Positions 9,736 to 22,129 of a DNA stretch of 64,000 bases are shown here, one piece after another. Source of the DNA: Utricularia gibba. Taxonomy: Eukaryota; Streptophyta; Magnoliopsida; Lamiales; Lentibulariaceae. The notes beneath the pieces are model-generated. The model had not been told where the DNA came from and did no database searches. It saw only the letters and a program-made list of their open reading frames with translations. The stretch lies in assembly GCA_002189035.1 (NCBI GenBank), contig CM007990.1:2914001-2978000 (forward strand), written 5' to 3'. Position numbers and translations under genes: made by a program. Every line of letters starts with the position of its first letter. Within the stretch, counting starts at the first letter, position 1.

Positions 9736-10990
9736 CCTTATTTTCGTTGATTCTTCAAATTTTCGTTGATTTTTAGTCTCTCTTGACTCTTCAAATTTTC
9801 GTTGATTTTTCTTGTAGAAAGAAGATTAGCAAAATCTACATAATAGGGTTCCTTAATCTTACCTGAGAGTGAGATTGCATTGATTAATTTATTAGGGAAA
9901 ATTTCAGCTATCTCCTCTCCATCTTTCATGTCCCCCTAAGACATTAGATGTCTAATGGCTACATGGTCAATATGAACAATAAGTCTCCTACCAATTAAAT
10001 AACTCCTAAATTTGTCCAGAGCAATGACAATTGCCAGCATTTCATTTTCTGTAGTCATGTAATTTCGTCAGGCTTCATCCATCATTTTAGAAGCATCACA
10101 TGATTCATTCCATTGATCTTTTGACCCAGCACCACGCCTGTTGAGAAATTAGAAGCATCACACATATCATGAAATGGTTTGTTCTAGTTTGGGATTCGGA
10201 TCATCAGTGTTGTTATCACAGCTTCCTTCAGCTTGTTGAAAGCCTCATTAGTATGATCTGAAAATTCAAACTTGGCATCCTATTTCTACTAATCAATCAA
10301 GGGTTTTGTGACAGCTGAAAAATCCTTAATGAACTTGCGATAAAAACCCACATGCCCAAAAAATGATCATATTCCTTTGACATCCTGAGGTGAGGTGAGA
10401 TTAGAAATCGTATCAACTTTAGGAAGATCAACACATAAACCCTCAAGCAAAACCACATGTCCTAACATAATCCCTTGTCTAACCATGAAATGGCATTTTT
10501 CAGACCTATGCACCAAATCTTTCTCAACACATTTACCTAAAACATTCATCAAAGTTTGATCCATGTAATGTAAAATCATCCGTGAAAACCTCCATGCTTA
10601 TATCAATGAAATCAGAAAATATACTTGTTACACACCTCTGAAATGTTGCAGAGCATTACATAGACCAAAAGGCATTCTCCTATATGAAAAAGTACCAAAT
10701 GAGTAGGTAAATGTTGGCTTCTCTTGATCCTCGGGTGCAACCTCCACTTGGTTGTAACCTGAATAACCATCAAGAAAGTAGTAATCTCCCTTACCACTAA
10801 GCTTATCAAGCATTTGATCAATAAAGGGGAGGAGATAGTGGTCCTTTCGCGTGACATCGTTCAACTTTCAATAGTCAATACAAACTCTGCATCCATTCTG
10901 CACTCGGGTAGTGATTTGTTTCCCTTCAGAGTTTGTGACAACTGTGATTCTAGTATTCTTAGGCACCCATGGATCAGACTGACCATTTGC
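9736..10990 (-). pseudogene. Athila-like gypsy RT and RNase H, degenerate
   Basis: The minus-strand segment 10864-10628 reads NDVTRKDHYLLPFIDQMLDK, DGYSGYNQVEVAPEDQ and RRMPFGLCNA, the Athila-lineage RT. 10579-10367 reads SEKCHFMVRQGIMLGH and continues the connection region. The segment carrying the second RT Asp pair is lost between about 10580 and 10628. RNase H follows with CDASNFSTGVVLGQ and a stop-ridden DH-AIRHLM region, ending near 9736 with an acidic linker (MKDGEEIAEIFPNK). A 41-bp period duplication (NENLKSQ/NENLKNQ) lies at 9744-9815. Many stops. Confidence 0.82.
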
Positions 10991-12281
10991 TGTCCAATGT
11001 GGGATAAATGATCTCCTCCTTATATAGCTTCTCTACTTCCTTCTTCACAACTTCCATAAATGACAGACTAAGTCGCCTTTGCGCCTGTCAAATTGACTTG
11101 GCATCATCCTCCAGTAGTATCCGATGCGTGCAAACCGATGGGCAGGTTCTCTAGATGTCCTCCAGAGTCCAACTAATCGCCTTCCTATGCTTCTTCAACA
11201 CCTCCAATAGCTTTTAATCCTACTCAAAAGTTAGATATGCACTAACAGTAATAGGCAAAGTCTTACTATCTCTCAAAAATATACTTTATGTGTTTGGGGA
11301 GTGGCTTCAAAGACCTCTCAACATCCTGCTCAGGTGCCGAACTTATTTCTTCATTAACTTCCTCAATGATGACTAATTGTTCCATCTGTTGGGCATAGAC
11401 CTCTTCTACCAATTCATCAATAATATCCCTATGGTCATCAGCATCTCTCTTTCCGGCATGCTCTTCTTCCATAATTGTTCCTACTCCATTCATGCCAACC
11501 TCTGGTTCTCCAGCTCTCAAAATTACAAAATCATCCTTATATCCAAGAGTTATTCTCCCTTCTTACATTTGATGTGCACGTCAGCTATAGCAAAGAACGG
11601 CCTTCCCAAAATAATAGTGTTATCATCTACTTTTGTTGGAGGTATTTTCACCACTAGAAAGTCAACTAGGTACAAGGTCTTTGACAATTGCACTAGCACA
11701 TCTTTGGTGATTCCTTTTGGTAAGGCAGTCACTCTTGTCACTAGAATCAGTCTCGTGTTGATCTTCCTCAAGGGTTGAGTCCAAGAGACTCATAGACGTC
11801 CAGTGGTATCCTTTTTATTGATGCTTCTGGTCAGCCATAGCTCTCGGTATTTCCCTTCCTCCAATCTTTGAAGAAATATAATAAGTCCTTGTATCTCCAC
11901 ATTTCTAGGGAAGTCCCTTGTGAATTAGAGTAGTAATACTAGAATTAATCTTCACATCTTCCTAACCAGTAAAAGCAAACTTCGAATCTGAGCAAAATTC
12001 CTTCAGTATTTTGAGTTCTCTTGGAACCTACATCAAATAATCGACTGCCTTCATGGTCACCATGGCCGAGTTGAAGGTCGACATAATTGTTTGCACTTCA
12101 GCTTTCTTTTTATTATTCCTTAGCCTCCTTGAAAATGGGGGATGAGTCACCTTTATCTCGATCTTCTCTTTGGTGACTGGGTGTGCAAACTAACCCTCGA
12201 CATTGTCTTCTTCAACATTTTCTTCTTTGACTGTTTCTAGAGCTGGTCCATTGATGGGCTGACTCAGGGACTGAATCACCT
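10991..12281 (-). pseudogene. Athila-like gag C-terminus and protease
   Basis: Minus strand. Downstream of the solo LTR the gag resumes at IQSLSQPINGPALE and runs with stops to the Athila protease at 11771-11550 (ALPKGITKDVLVQLSK, TIILGRPFFAIADVHI). An acidic spacer (11520-11266) leads to the RT entry. The protease has the conserved ILGRPF block, but I do not find an intact DSG/DTG upstream of it. Confidence 0.75.
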
Positions 12282-13444
12282 TGATAACACATATTTTTAA
12301 GTGATTGAGTGCATGGAAAAGATTCATATTGTGCTACAAAAATTTAGTTTTACTACCTAGTTTTATATTTTTGCGCATAAGTACCGCAATTGTGTTATTT
12401 TAGTCTTAGTTGGGACTAAATCTACGATTTACTCTCAACCTTCTATTAGTTTTACTCGAGCAATGCAGTGCAGGTCGCAACACGAATTCCAAGGAGCCGA
12501 ATATGCACAGTGTAGTGGCAGAAGATGAGTCCAAATGTTTCAAAAGTGATACACACAAAATCCAAGGAGTAAAAAGGAGATTTTGGACAAAAAGGGAGGA
12601 AAGATGAGAGAGAAGTCAGATCTCCCTTTGTAGACTTAAGACAAGTTTCCGGAGATTTTTCTGGAGGAAGAAGAAGAAGGGGACGACGAACCAGAAGAAC
12701 AGAGCTTCTCTTGAGAAATTATTTTCGTTCTTCATGTTTACTATTCCTAGCTAAGATTAGATTTGGATTTCCTGTGTTAACGAAGTGTCTGTCCTACTTT
12801 TGCTTCATTTTGCTCGTTGTTGTTTAGCATTTGTAGCCAATATGTTGCTTAGTATCTGTTATGAAGATGTTTTACTTTCTATTACCATGAGTAGCTAAGC
12901 ACTTAGGGGGGTGCCTTGGGGTGAAAAGGGGAGAAGTATGCTAATCCATCCTTAGACCTAATAAATCATAAGTCACACTACTTCCTTAGCAAACCAGGAT
13001 AGATTCAAGAGAGGGAGGTAGTGAAACCCAACTAACAATCCTAATTAGAGGTAGACCAATGATTAGGAGGAAAAACAAGAATCCGGGTAGACCTAGATCT
13101 TGTTAGTTAGTTGTATGATTTTTGATTTATGTGAGCTTGTTTAGTGATAGACATACATCCCCTAGGAGTCTCAAGCCATCATCCATTCCATTCCAGGAAC
13201 TAACGAATCCAAACTTGTTACCTTTTCCTTACTGCATTCCATCGTAGATCTGTTTTATTCCTAGCTAAGACCAATTTTACCAACGTGACACTGATTACAT
13301 GCATTAACAGTCACATAGCAATAACCTGCTCTTCATGTTCGACCATAATCACTATGCTCATAATTGTTTTATGCTTGAAAGTTATAAATTTATTTGATAG
13401 GAAAAATTGTAATTTAACGACATTGCATAATTTTTCGTTTATCA
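12282..13444 (+). repeat. Solo LTR with perfect CACCT target duplication
   Basis: 1163 bp beginning TGATAACACAT and ending GTTTATCA, flanked by CACCT at 12277-12281 and 13445-13449. Removing it and one CACCT joins the Athila gag frame cleanly on the minus strand (KLLDIEV to IQSLSQ). The TGAT...ATCA ends and size suit a gypsy LTR. No internal sequence is left, so unequal recombination removed the body. Confidence 0.88.
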
Positions 13445-14217
13445 CACCTCTATGTCAAGCAATTTCTTTTTGCTTCTCAACTCAATTGCTGAAATATTAA
13501 CTTGTGGATTCACTGAAGGTTGAGAAGGTAGCTTTCTAGATTTGTTCTCGATTACTCCAACTCTTGTTGCCAATTGTCCTACTTGCTTTTCAATGTTCTT
13601 TCTCCTTTTTGCTTTCTTCTCAATCTTTGAGGGTTCCTCAAGCATACATCTCATCATATCTCCCAAAGACAGTTCTGGCTTCACTTGATTGGTTCTTTGA
13701 TGCAGGTTTCCTCAAGCATACGAATGATGAGATTGCTCCACCATTTCCTTGATTTTCATCTAGGCCTATGTACAGGTGAGTGTCCTCAAGCTCCCTCTAG
13801 CAGCATTATCTAATTGTGTTCTGATAGTTGGTAACAGACCCTCCAAAGGAATTTTAAGAGTCTGCCACTCATACCTGTGATGCGGACAGCTTGCAAACAA
13901 TCTGTTGAACTTGTCCCAATACTTGTGTAGTAAGTCTCCCATAAACTGATAAATGTCTACAATTTTTCTTCTTAACTCCTCTTGTCTTGTGAATCGAAAA
14001 TACTTGATCAAAAATTCTCTTTTCATTTCAAAGACCTCTGCAAGATTCTCAATGAGTTGTCCTCTAAGACCTCCTTTGGTTTGATCGTAGCACTAACTAA
14101 AAGATAGCCATCCAAGTGCTGGTGTGCACCCTCCTTTCCATTTTTGTAGAATATTCCTAGTTTGAGTACAAATGTAGTGGCTTACTATGGAAAATGATAC
14201 TCCTACATAGTCTTTTC
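13445..14217 (-). pseudogene. Athila-like gag N-terminal part
   Basis: The minus-strand frames 14026-13766 (MKREFLIKYF, ELRRKIVDIYQ, FNRLFASCPHH) and 13684-13442 (EKQVGQLATRVG, AIELRSKKKL) match the Athila gag, with its CPHH block and the ITLRSGK-type region. The frame is broken between them. The part from about 14030 to 14217 is diverged leader/gag, split from its 5' continuation by the copia solo LTR at 14218. Confidence 0.78.
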
Positions 14218-15652
14218 TGTTGGGTTTCTCGTACTCATAACATGTTAGAAAAAGTAGTGAAATTTAAAAATTTTTTGAGAAAACCCTAACGCATATCTCG
14301 AAATACCTTTTAGAGGACTTACTTGTTCACTAACTGCCAATAGTAGACGGCATACATGGCATCCACACGTGAAGCACTCTATCGATAACCTTTTCAAGGC
14401 TGCAGAATGCTGGTCGATCTCCTCAGGTGCTAGTAGAGAAAATCACCCCCTTGTGGATCAATCTTAGAGAGCACGAAGATGTTGAAAGCAGATCTATAGA
14501 TCTTAATCTCTTTGATAGATATTCGGTAACATATCAAATCCGATCTCCGTAAAGATCTTTTGTAGAGATATGTATATGTTCCAAATCTTATCTATAAAAG
14601 ATCCTTTATTGTGAGTTTAATTAATATTGATCTCAAAATAACTCGCTATTTAATTTATCCACTATACCAATTACATCTCATATAATTGTGTCATTCTATT
14701 TTATATCGATGAATGACTCCATTATTGTGTGTGACCCTATAGGCTTCTTCAATCAAGTCCGTAATAATGGATTTATTAATTAACTCTTAATTAATCAAAT
14801 CCATCATTATCGATCATGAGTGATGTGTAGCAACATATCATGATCCTCAAGATGTAAGAATAATAAGGTGAACTGATTGAGCCTTTCCATGACCAGCCAC
14901 TATGCACAGAACATCTTTCATCATACTTATATCTTATTCGATACTAGAACATGGGTGTGCGTCTTTCTAATATATTAAACTAATAATTGCATTCAAGCAC
15001 TAACACTCAACGACCTACTCAAAGAATTCGAGTGTCATTACCCTGGGCCCAAGACTTACTGTCAGCCTTTGATGCAATTACTTGAGATATGATCTCATAG
15101 TTAACAAGAGTAATGAATTCTTTATTGATCAATCAATTATCTCCAACCTTAAGGAGTCACATCCCTACTTATCCATACTAGGCAAACCATGGTTAGGCTC
15201 TGATTAGTAATGAGCGAAAATGTGAGCTTAAGATCAAGATAACTTTGTTGACCACGAGTCTAAGTTTACTTGCACGGCTGTCATATTCGAGATCTTGCTA
15301 CGGATACTTGGTTAGCTTCCCATAGTAGCATCTCAAATATGAGACATGCTGTGAATCGATTCTCTAACCGACACCTACACATAGGTTCTAGTAATCTCAT
15401 TACATCAATTGTGAGAACCATTGCCTAAAAAATTTGTGATATGCTCATTTCACAAACACTCTAATTAGGGAATTTTTAACTTGAACAGAAATGCTTGAAG
15501 AATCTCACATTATGATCTCATCATAATTTTTATACCACATAGATTAAGTAGTGGATTTTATCAATGATGTAAATTTGATCACAATTCAAGGTAAACATCA
15601 AAAGATAAGATTTTCCAATGAGTTGATTGTCTCTAGAACACATACACCAACA
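14218..15652 (-). repeat. Solo 1.4-kb copia LTR (copy A), TSD TTTTC
   Basis: 1435 bp in minus orientation (plus strand TGTTGGGTTTCTC ... CACCAACA), flanked by TTTTC at 14213-14217 and 15653-15657. It matches the LTR at 34825-36292 along its length. There is no adjacent internal sequence, so it is a true solo LTR within the Athila 5' leader. Confidence 0.92.
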
Positions 15653-15840
15653 TTTTCCACTCCATTTGCATGCATGAATGATTCATGTGTCGCAGCTTAT
15701 TCCTTGGCCTTTGCTGTTGCTTTCTGCTACTTCTTCTTTGCACACTTCTTTTTCTCTTTTGTGGTTCTCTCTATCTTTGGATCAAGCGGGGCAAGAGGTT
15801 CACCCACAAAAGAACGCAATCGACTAAAGAGTGCCTAGCT
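15653..15840 (-). mobile_element. Athila-like 5' leader remnant
   Basis: Non-coding, pyrimidine-rich on the plus strand, between the copia solo LTR and the primer site. Open frames here on the plus strand (15551-15975) are not protein-like and span element boundaries. Confidence 0.6.
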
Positions 15841-15857
15841 CCGTGGCAATGGCACCA
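15841..15857 (-). promoter_or_regulatory. Decayed Athila primer binding site
   Basis: The minus strand reads TGGTGCCATTGCCACGG. The Athila-lineage site is usually TGGCGCCGTTGCCGGGG (tRNA-Asp type). The differences fall at the former CpG positions, as expected from deamination of methylated cytosine. The LTR end follows three bases outward at 15861. Confidence 0.7.
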
Positions 15858-15860
15858 TTT

Positions 15861-16160
15861 TGATGGAGGGAAAATTCTAAAGGTGTCACATGCCTCCAGG
15901 TTTTCCTCATCAAAAGATATTTGTAAAACTAAACTAGCATTCTACACCATATTTACAAGGAAAATACTGCAGTAGTAGCAAGTTTAGGTCAATCTAAAGG
16001 GAGCAAACGGTTTTTTGTTGCAAGTCTCATGCATGGATTAAATAGGGGGTTTCGGTTTGGAAGTGGATTTCAAAAAATGGTTTCTACATTGAAAGTTAAA
16101 AGTAACCATCATAGTTAACACCGAAAATTGATCATGCTTAAAAGAAAACATAATAAGTTG
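15861..16160 (-). repeat. Athila-like 5' LTR remnant
   Basis: Starts TGATGGAGGG on the plus strand next to the primer site and continues to about 16160, where the copia LTR copy B begins. Truncated; no second LTR for this element is seen. Confidence 0.55.
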
Positions 16161-17298
16161 GAAACATGGTTCTCACAATTGATGTAATGAGATTACTAGA
16201 ACGTATGTGTGGGTGTCGATTAGAGAATCGATTTACTGGATGACTCATCTTCGAGATGCTACCATGGGAAGCTAACCAACTGTCAGTAGCAAGATCTCGA
16301 ATATGACAGCTGTGCAAGTAAGCTTAGACTTGAGGTTAACAAAGTTCTCTTGATTTTAACCTCACATTTTTGCTCATTACTAATTGGAGCCTAACCATGG
16401 GTTGCCTAGTATGGATGAGTAGGGAAGTGACTCATTAAGGTTGGATATAGTTGATTGATCAATAAAAGATTCCATCACTCATATTAGTGCTTGAATGCAA
16501 TTATAAGTTCGATACATCAATAAGACACACATCCCTGTTCTGGTATCGAATGAGATATAAGTATGATGAAAGCTGTTTATTGCATGATCGTTGGTCATGG
16601 AAAGTCTCAATTAGTTCACCTGATTATTCTTACATCTTGGGGATCATGATATCTTGCTAGACATCACTCATGATCGATAATGATGGATTTATTTAATTAA
16701 AAGTTAATTAATAAATCCATTATTACGGCGTTGATTGAAGAAGCCTATAGGGTCACACACAATAGTGAAGTCACTCATCGATATAAAATAGAATGACACA
16801 ATTACATGAGATGTAATTGGTAAAGTAGATAAATTAAATAGAGAGTTATTTTGAGATTAATATCGATTAAACTCAAAATAAAAGATCTGGTATAGATAAG
16901 ATTTGGAACATATACATATCTCCACTAGATAAGTTATTTAACGGAGATAGGATTTGATATGTTACAATATATCTATCAAAAGATTCAGATCTAAAGATCT
17001 TCCATCATCTTCTTGGTGCTCTCTGAGATTAATCCACAAGGGGCCGATTTACTGTACTAGCGCCTGAATAATTCGACCAGCATTCTACAGACTTGAGAAG
17101 TATATCGACGGAGTACTTCACGTGTGGATACCAAAGAGGCTGTCTGCTATTGGCGATGGGTGAACAATGGAGTCCTCTAAAAGGTATTTTCAACATCCCT
17201 TTATCTGATGTGGTATTCCAAGATATGCATTGGTGGTTTCTCAAAAATTTTAAATTCCGCTGCTTTTGTGGCATAAGATGTCCACGAGAAAGCCAATA
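16161..17298 (+). repeat. 1.4-kb-family copia 5' LTR, copy B (5'-truncated)
   Basis: Matches the LTR at 34825-36292 from about its position 235 (TTCTCACAATTGATGTAATG) to the end. The end reads GAGAAAGCCAATA where other copies have GAGAAACCCAACA, so the terminal CA has mutated to TA. A primer site follows, making this a 5' LTR. Confidence 0.88.
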
Positions 17299-17299
17299 G

Positions 17300-17317
17300 T
17301 GATATCAGAGCGAGGTT
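17300..17317 (+). promoter_or_regulatory. Primer binding site of copy B
   Basis: TGATATCAGAGCGAGGTT matches the complement of plant initiator tRNA-Met over about 18 bases with two mismatches (TGGTATCAGAGCCAGGTT). The match is longer than the usual 12 bases. Copy C has the same arrangement at 24123-24142. Confidence 0.8.
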
Positions 17318-18307
17318 ACGGAATACGTGTATACGTTAGAATCTTTGATGATTTTACGAGATGTTCTCGTATGTTGCCTTTCCGGTGACACGTTATAATC
17401 TTTGCTGATTTTTCGAGATGTTCTCGTATGTTGCCTTGCTGGCGATCATTATAATAGCATGTGATGCACGAAATCTGATTATGTTGGATTGTTTTGCTTC
17501 CTTAGGATGCACGAAATTCGATTCATGATTGATGCTTTCGAGAATCATCCCTTACGTGTATATGCGCAGCATGTGGATGGTTTATATGTATGTAGTCGTG
17601 AGGCATGAGGGCCTTTGCACGAATTTGATGATTATGATCATATTAGTGAATTATCGGTGCATAGGATGTTTGATAATTTATTTATGACCAAGGCATCTAG
17701 GGTCAATTAGGATTTTGGAGCCTTATGTGTGAAAATCCAAGGATATGGTGTGTTCTAAACGAAAGGGCTCCGGTTTTCAAGATGCCTATTTGATAGGATA
17801 TTGATATCCATAGTGCAAGAGTTGCATATGGAAAAATCCCTACTAAATAGTTAAGCTGATTCCTTCCACCGACATAAGGAGACTGAGAGTAATTTTTAGT
17901 GAATAGAGTTATTGGCTACCGTCAAGGTCTCCACTACACATGACATGTTCCAATTATGGAATTAGATTCACAGTGGTTGGCTTAACTGATTTTATCAACT
18001 TGTTGATTAAAGCCAAGGTTGGTAAAATTGGAGGAAAGATTGAGGTAAATAGTTATTACATCAAGAATAGATGGCTCAATGATACAGTGGTTGTATGCGA
18101 GATACAATTGGCATTAGATGACTACCTATTTCATTCATTAAAGCTTGTTGGCTACAGTCCAGGTGGAGATGAATGAAATGGGACACTATCCCTCTAAGAG
18201 AATGTGATTTTCTCGTTTTGTTAGTCAGGGGCTGCCATCTCGAAAAACATAGTGGGAGTCAATCACATTTGATAAAGACCAATTAGATGTGATTTATAGA
18301 ACCCTAC
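17318..18307 (+). mobile_element. Copy B untranslated leader, about 1 kb
   Basis: Non-coding stretch between primer site and gag, colinear with the inverted copy at 23058-24122. It holds two units with the palindrome CGAGATGTTCTCG (17361-17373 and 17418-17430). A short open frame at 17940-18176 contains no motif I recognise. Confidence 0.75.
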
Positions 18308-19120
18308 ATGATGTCTTTGCATTCTCTTCTTCACGTTGAAGATATGTCTTCCAGCGTGAATTTGGGATCCATTCTAGAGTCCAACAAGTTGGCTGGCTCG
18401 AATTTTACTAATTGGCACCCCAATTTGAGAATTTTTCTCAAGGCGGAGAAGATTGCTTACATCCTTGAGCAAGATGTTCCTGCACAACCCAGGACTAATG
18501 CAGCTGAAGATGTTTGGCATGCATATTAGAAGTATCTAGATGATGCTGAGCTTGTCTCCTGTATCATGTGTGCTTCGATGGCCCCTGATCTACAAAAACA
18601 GCATGAGGCGATGACTTGTCAACAGATGATAACACACCTCAAGGATCTGTTTGGCGAGCACTCACGACTTGAAAGGTTCAAGACATCAAATCTTGAAGAA
18701 AGGTAATGTTGACCTAAGAGTTGAGAATGGTGCACGAGTGGCTGCCATGGTAGTTGGGACTTGCCACATCGCCGTACCTTCTGGATTATCTCTTGAATTA
18801 GATTATGTTTACTATGTTCCCTCATTGTCTAAGAATGCCGTCTCTATTTCTTGTTTGGACAAGATTGGTTTCGAGTTTTCTCTAAAGAACAACTGTTGTT
18901 CCATACGACGTGGGAACGAGCATCATGGTATTGCTACGATAGTAAAAAAAATATGTTTTGGATCAGCATGATTCAAAACGAATACACATGTGTATAAAAG
19001 GCCAAGGATTGACAATATCTTGAATTCTTACCTCTGCCATTTTCGTTTAGGCCATATAAACAAGAAGCGTGTTGAGTTCTTATATCGATTAGCATATTTG
19101 GACTCAGAAGATTATGAAGT
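18308..19120 (+). pseudogene. Copy B copia gag joined to protease/pre-integrase remnant
   Basis: Gag starts at 18308 or 18311 (MMSLHSLLHVEDM). It carries the N-terminal motif LGSILESNKLAGSNFTNWH and the UBN2-type middle, with an in-frame TAG at 18527-18529 after HAY. At about 18690 (ERFKTSN) it jumps to a late protease-region sequence (DLRVENGARVAA, YYVPSLSKNAVSISCL), so the gag end, zinc knuckle and protease active site are deleted. A pre-integrase segment with CHFRLGHINKKR follows to about 19120. Confidence 0.83.
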
Positions 19121-20304
19121 AGAGTTGTTGAGTTGTTGAGGAGATACCTTAGGAAGTAGAGTTGTGGAAGGAAGGGGGTGTTAGAGCTAAAGAGGAAGGA
19201 ATTTCGTGGAATTAGCCATAAGAAAGGGATTACTTCTGTAGGAAGGTAAGTGGGGTGAGTGCTACTGTTTTTAGAAGCATGTCTTGATGCTTCTCTGGAA
19301 CATATGTGATTAATTGCCTATGTGTTGTTATATGTTGTCTTAGAAAGATTTCTTTCATGTTTTCATTAACCCGTTTTTCTTCCCTGTTCTTCTTTGTATG
19401 AAAAGTCCAGCAGGGCACGTCCTTCTGATCTTAATGTTTCAAATCTATTTAGAGTCCCTAAAATCCTTCTTTCAGAACCTAATTTGTTATTTTCCAAGGA
19501 TTAGGTGCCTTTGTTGGTCAGTTTCCAAACAGGTATTCCCTTTTGAAGTGTATAGAGTGCTCAATTTTTTCCCTACGTGCTATGTGAACTTATGATATGA
19601 AATGGAGAGGAGTGTGGACCCACGCTCTTAGCAACATGGTTTTAACCATGGGATTCATGGTTAAATATGTCAGACATGTCTGAGGCATCCCTATGGGGTA
19701 AGCCAGATAAGAAAGGCCAGGGAGCACGTTATATGTATGCTATGGTCTGAGTTTAGAGGTGGTGTTCGGTTGGTGGCTCTTCTGAACACTACTAAAGGAC
19801 TTAGGCAATACATGACCCATTTCCTAAGATCTGGAGGTGATGCCTAAGCTGAAGGGTCAAGGGGATTGGGCAAAGATAGAGAATGGGACTCACTACTTGG
19901 ATATGTGCTTGGCTTTGAGATTTTATGCTCAAACACTCTTTCTTCACTACATGCACGTTTATCTTTTACCAAACTTCAGTAGCATGACCACTTCATGTTT
20001 TAACTTGTTCCAGGTGTAGAGGGGAATGGCTGAAGGTCTGGTGGTCAACCAAACTAGAGGTTTTCCCATAGAAGTTGTGGCATGTCGTGAATAGCTGTTG
20101 AAACCTTAGCTATGTTGTGAGGAATGTGCTAAGTAGGCTGGACGTAGTTCCTTTTGCATGTTTGAACGGTTGTGAGTTAATATATATGTAGCCAACTTAA
20201 TGTTATTTCTCCATCCTACAAAAGGGGTTAAGTAGCCTTGAGTCCTAACGTTTGATGGGGTTTGGCAGTCATGTCTCATGCCTCTTGGGCCCTAGGCATG
20301 GGTC
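19121..20304. other. Unrecognised 1.2-kb insert between copia pieces
   Basis: No coding signal. It sits between the pre-integrase end and the integrase core of the copia element, so it is either an inserted LTR-like sequence or replaces deleted DNA. It contains a 10-bp inverted repeat (TTTAACCATG, 5-nt loop, CATGGTTAAA) around 19642-19666. I could not find convincing TG...CA ends or a target duplication. Confidence 0.45.
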
Positions 20305-21855
20305 CTGACTGTCGAGAACCAACTTGAGCATTCTATCAAGAAGCTTCGATCAGATCGTGGTGGGGAATACTTGAGTAATGAATTGAAGAATCATCTGAAA
20401 GACAATGGTATTGTCTCAGAAAGAACTCCTCCTGATACACCTGAGCATAATGGTGTTTATTAGAGGAAAAATCGAACTTTGCTTGACATGGTTCGATCCA
20501 GGATGAGTTTTGCAGAGCTACCAAAGTCCATGTGGGGATATGCTTTAGAGGCAGCGGCTCATTATTTTGAACAAAGCCCCATCGAAATCGGTTTGAAACC
20601 ACTCCTTATGAGATTTGGACTGGTAGAAAACTGAGTTTCTCCTACCTCAAAGCTTGGGGATGCCCTGCTTATGTAAGAAGGTTGAAGTCAGATAAGTTGG
20701 AGAACAAATCTGACAAGTGTTTCTTTCTGGGATATCCACAAGAAACCATGGGATACTACTTCTATAATCCTCAGGAGGGAAAGGTTTTCATCTCGAGGAA
20801 TGCTGTCTTTTTAGCGAAAGAGTTTCTTCTCAAAGAAGCAAGTCAGAGTTGTTTTGAACTTGAGAAGATGTTTGAGAACGAGCTAGTGACACCAATAGAA
20901 ACGCCAGTGGGTGACTCAAAAGGTAATCTAGGCTCACCATCTCAAAATTGTGTCCCAGAAGCTGGTAATGTACGAGTGAGCAATCAACATGAGCAATCTG
21001 ACTTGCCAAATGTACCAAGCACGTTTTATGTCAGAAGATCAGTCCAACAATGTAACCCTATTATGAGATATGGTTTCATTTTTGATACCGAAGGCATGGG
21101 AGACCTCATATTAGATGAGGAACCTCGAACTTATGATGAAGCAATCAATAGTGCTGAGTCAAGTAAATGGTTGTTACCATGGGGGCAGAAAAGGATTCCA
21201 TGTATGAGAACAATGTATGGACATTGGTCAATGCTCTAGAGGGAGTAAATCCTATTGGATGCAAATGGGTATTCAAAAGGAAAACTGACATAGATGGAAA
21301 TATATCTATCTATAAGGCACGACTTGTGGCAAAAGGGTATCGTCAAAAACAAGGTGTTGATTATGATGAAACCTTTTCGCTTGTTGCTATGTTGAAGTTC
21401 ATTCGAATTTTACTTTTCATTGTTGCTCATTTTGATTATGAGATATGGCAGATGGATGTGAAAACAGCCTTTCTAAATGGAAATTTGGCTTATGAAATGT
21501 ACATGACACAACCTGAAGGTTTCACACAAAATCCTAGTAAAGTGTGTAAACTGAACAAATCCATCTATGGGCTAAAGCAAGCTTCAAGAAGTTGGAATGC
21601 CAAATTTGAAGAGACAATCAAAGAGTTTGGTTTCTCTCAAAATGAAGATGAACCTTGTGTATACAAGAAGGCAGATGGCTTGGCAATCGTATTTCTCATA
21701 CTATATGTGGATGACATATTAGTAATCAGAAATGATGTTGCAATAATGTAATCAGTAAAAATCTGGTTATCCAAGAGCTTTTCAATGAAAGATCTTGGAG
21801 ATACGGCTGATATAATGGGCATAAAGATCAATGGAGATAGATTAGAGAAACTCAT
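20305..21855 (+). pseudogene. Copia integrase core and reverse transcriptase
   Basis: Starts ENQLEHSIKKLRSDRGGEYL, the copia integrase core around the second catalytic Asp. It continues with TPEHNGVY and a stop, then frameshifts to KCFFLGYPQETMGYYFYNP. RT is open at 21167-21751 with WVFKRKTDIDGN, ARLVAKGYRQKQGVDY, QMDVKTAFLNG and the intact catalytic YVDD at 21714-21725. It stops at TAA 21749-21751 and ends near 21855; RNase H is missing. Strand and position fit copy B, but ownership is inferred. Confidence 0.85.
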
Positions 21856-22129
21856 TGGATTGTCAGGGCCCACGATAGTATGGTAAAGGAGAGGGTGCAA
21901 GGTGGCGTGTAACATGGCTAAACAGGTAATTGAGATCAGCATGGACTGAATTAGGTGCTAAGGGGTCTTCGGGCTTGGCCCGTCGGACTTAGGTAGAGCC
22001 TGTTAGCTCTAAGTAGGGGTCTATCTAGTGGAAGAAAACCTTGCGCGGCTAGATCAGCATTGAGAGGGACGGAGACGCATGCCCAAGGGAGGGAGGAAGA
22101 GATCTTGTGCCAAGGAAGAAGATCTTGCG
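21856..22129. other. Unrecognised 0.27-kb junction sequence
   Basis: GC-richer than its surroundings. It lies between the plus-strand copia RT and the minus-strand gag of copy C. The minus-strand gag frame reads on through it after the protease motif is lost, but without recognisable protein. It contains a near-duplicated AGATCTTG(T/C)GC motif at 22099-22131. Confidence 0.4.

Noticed and set aside
15551-15975. Plus-strand hydrophobic frames resembling an envelope-like or membrane protein
   Set aside because: They span the boundaries between a copia solo LTR, the Athila leader, primer site and LTR, so they cannot be one gene.
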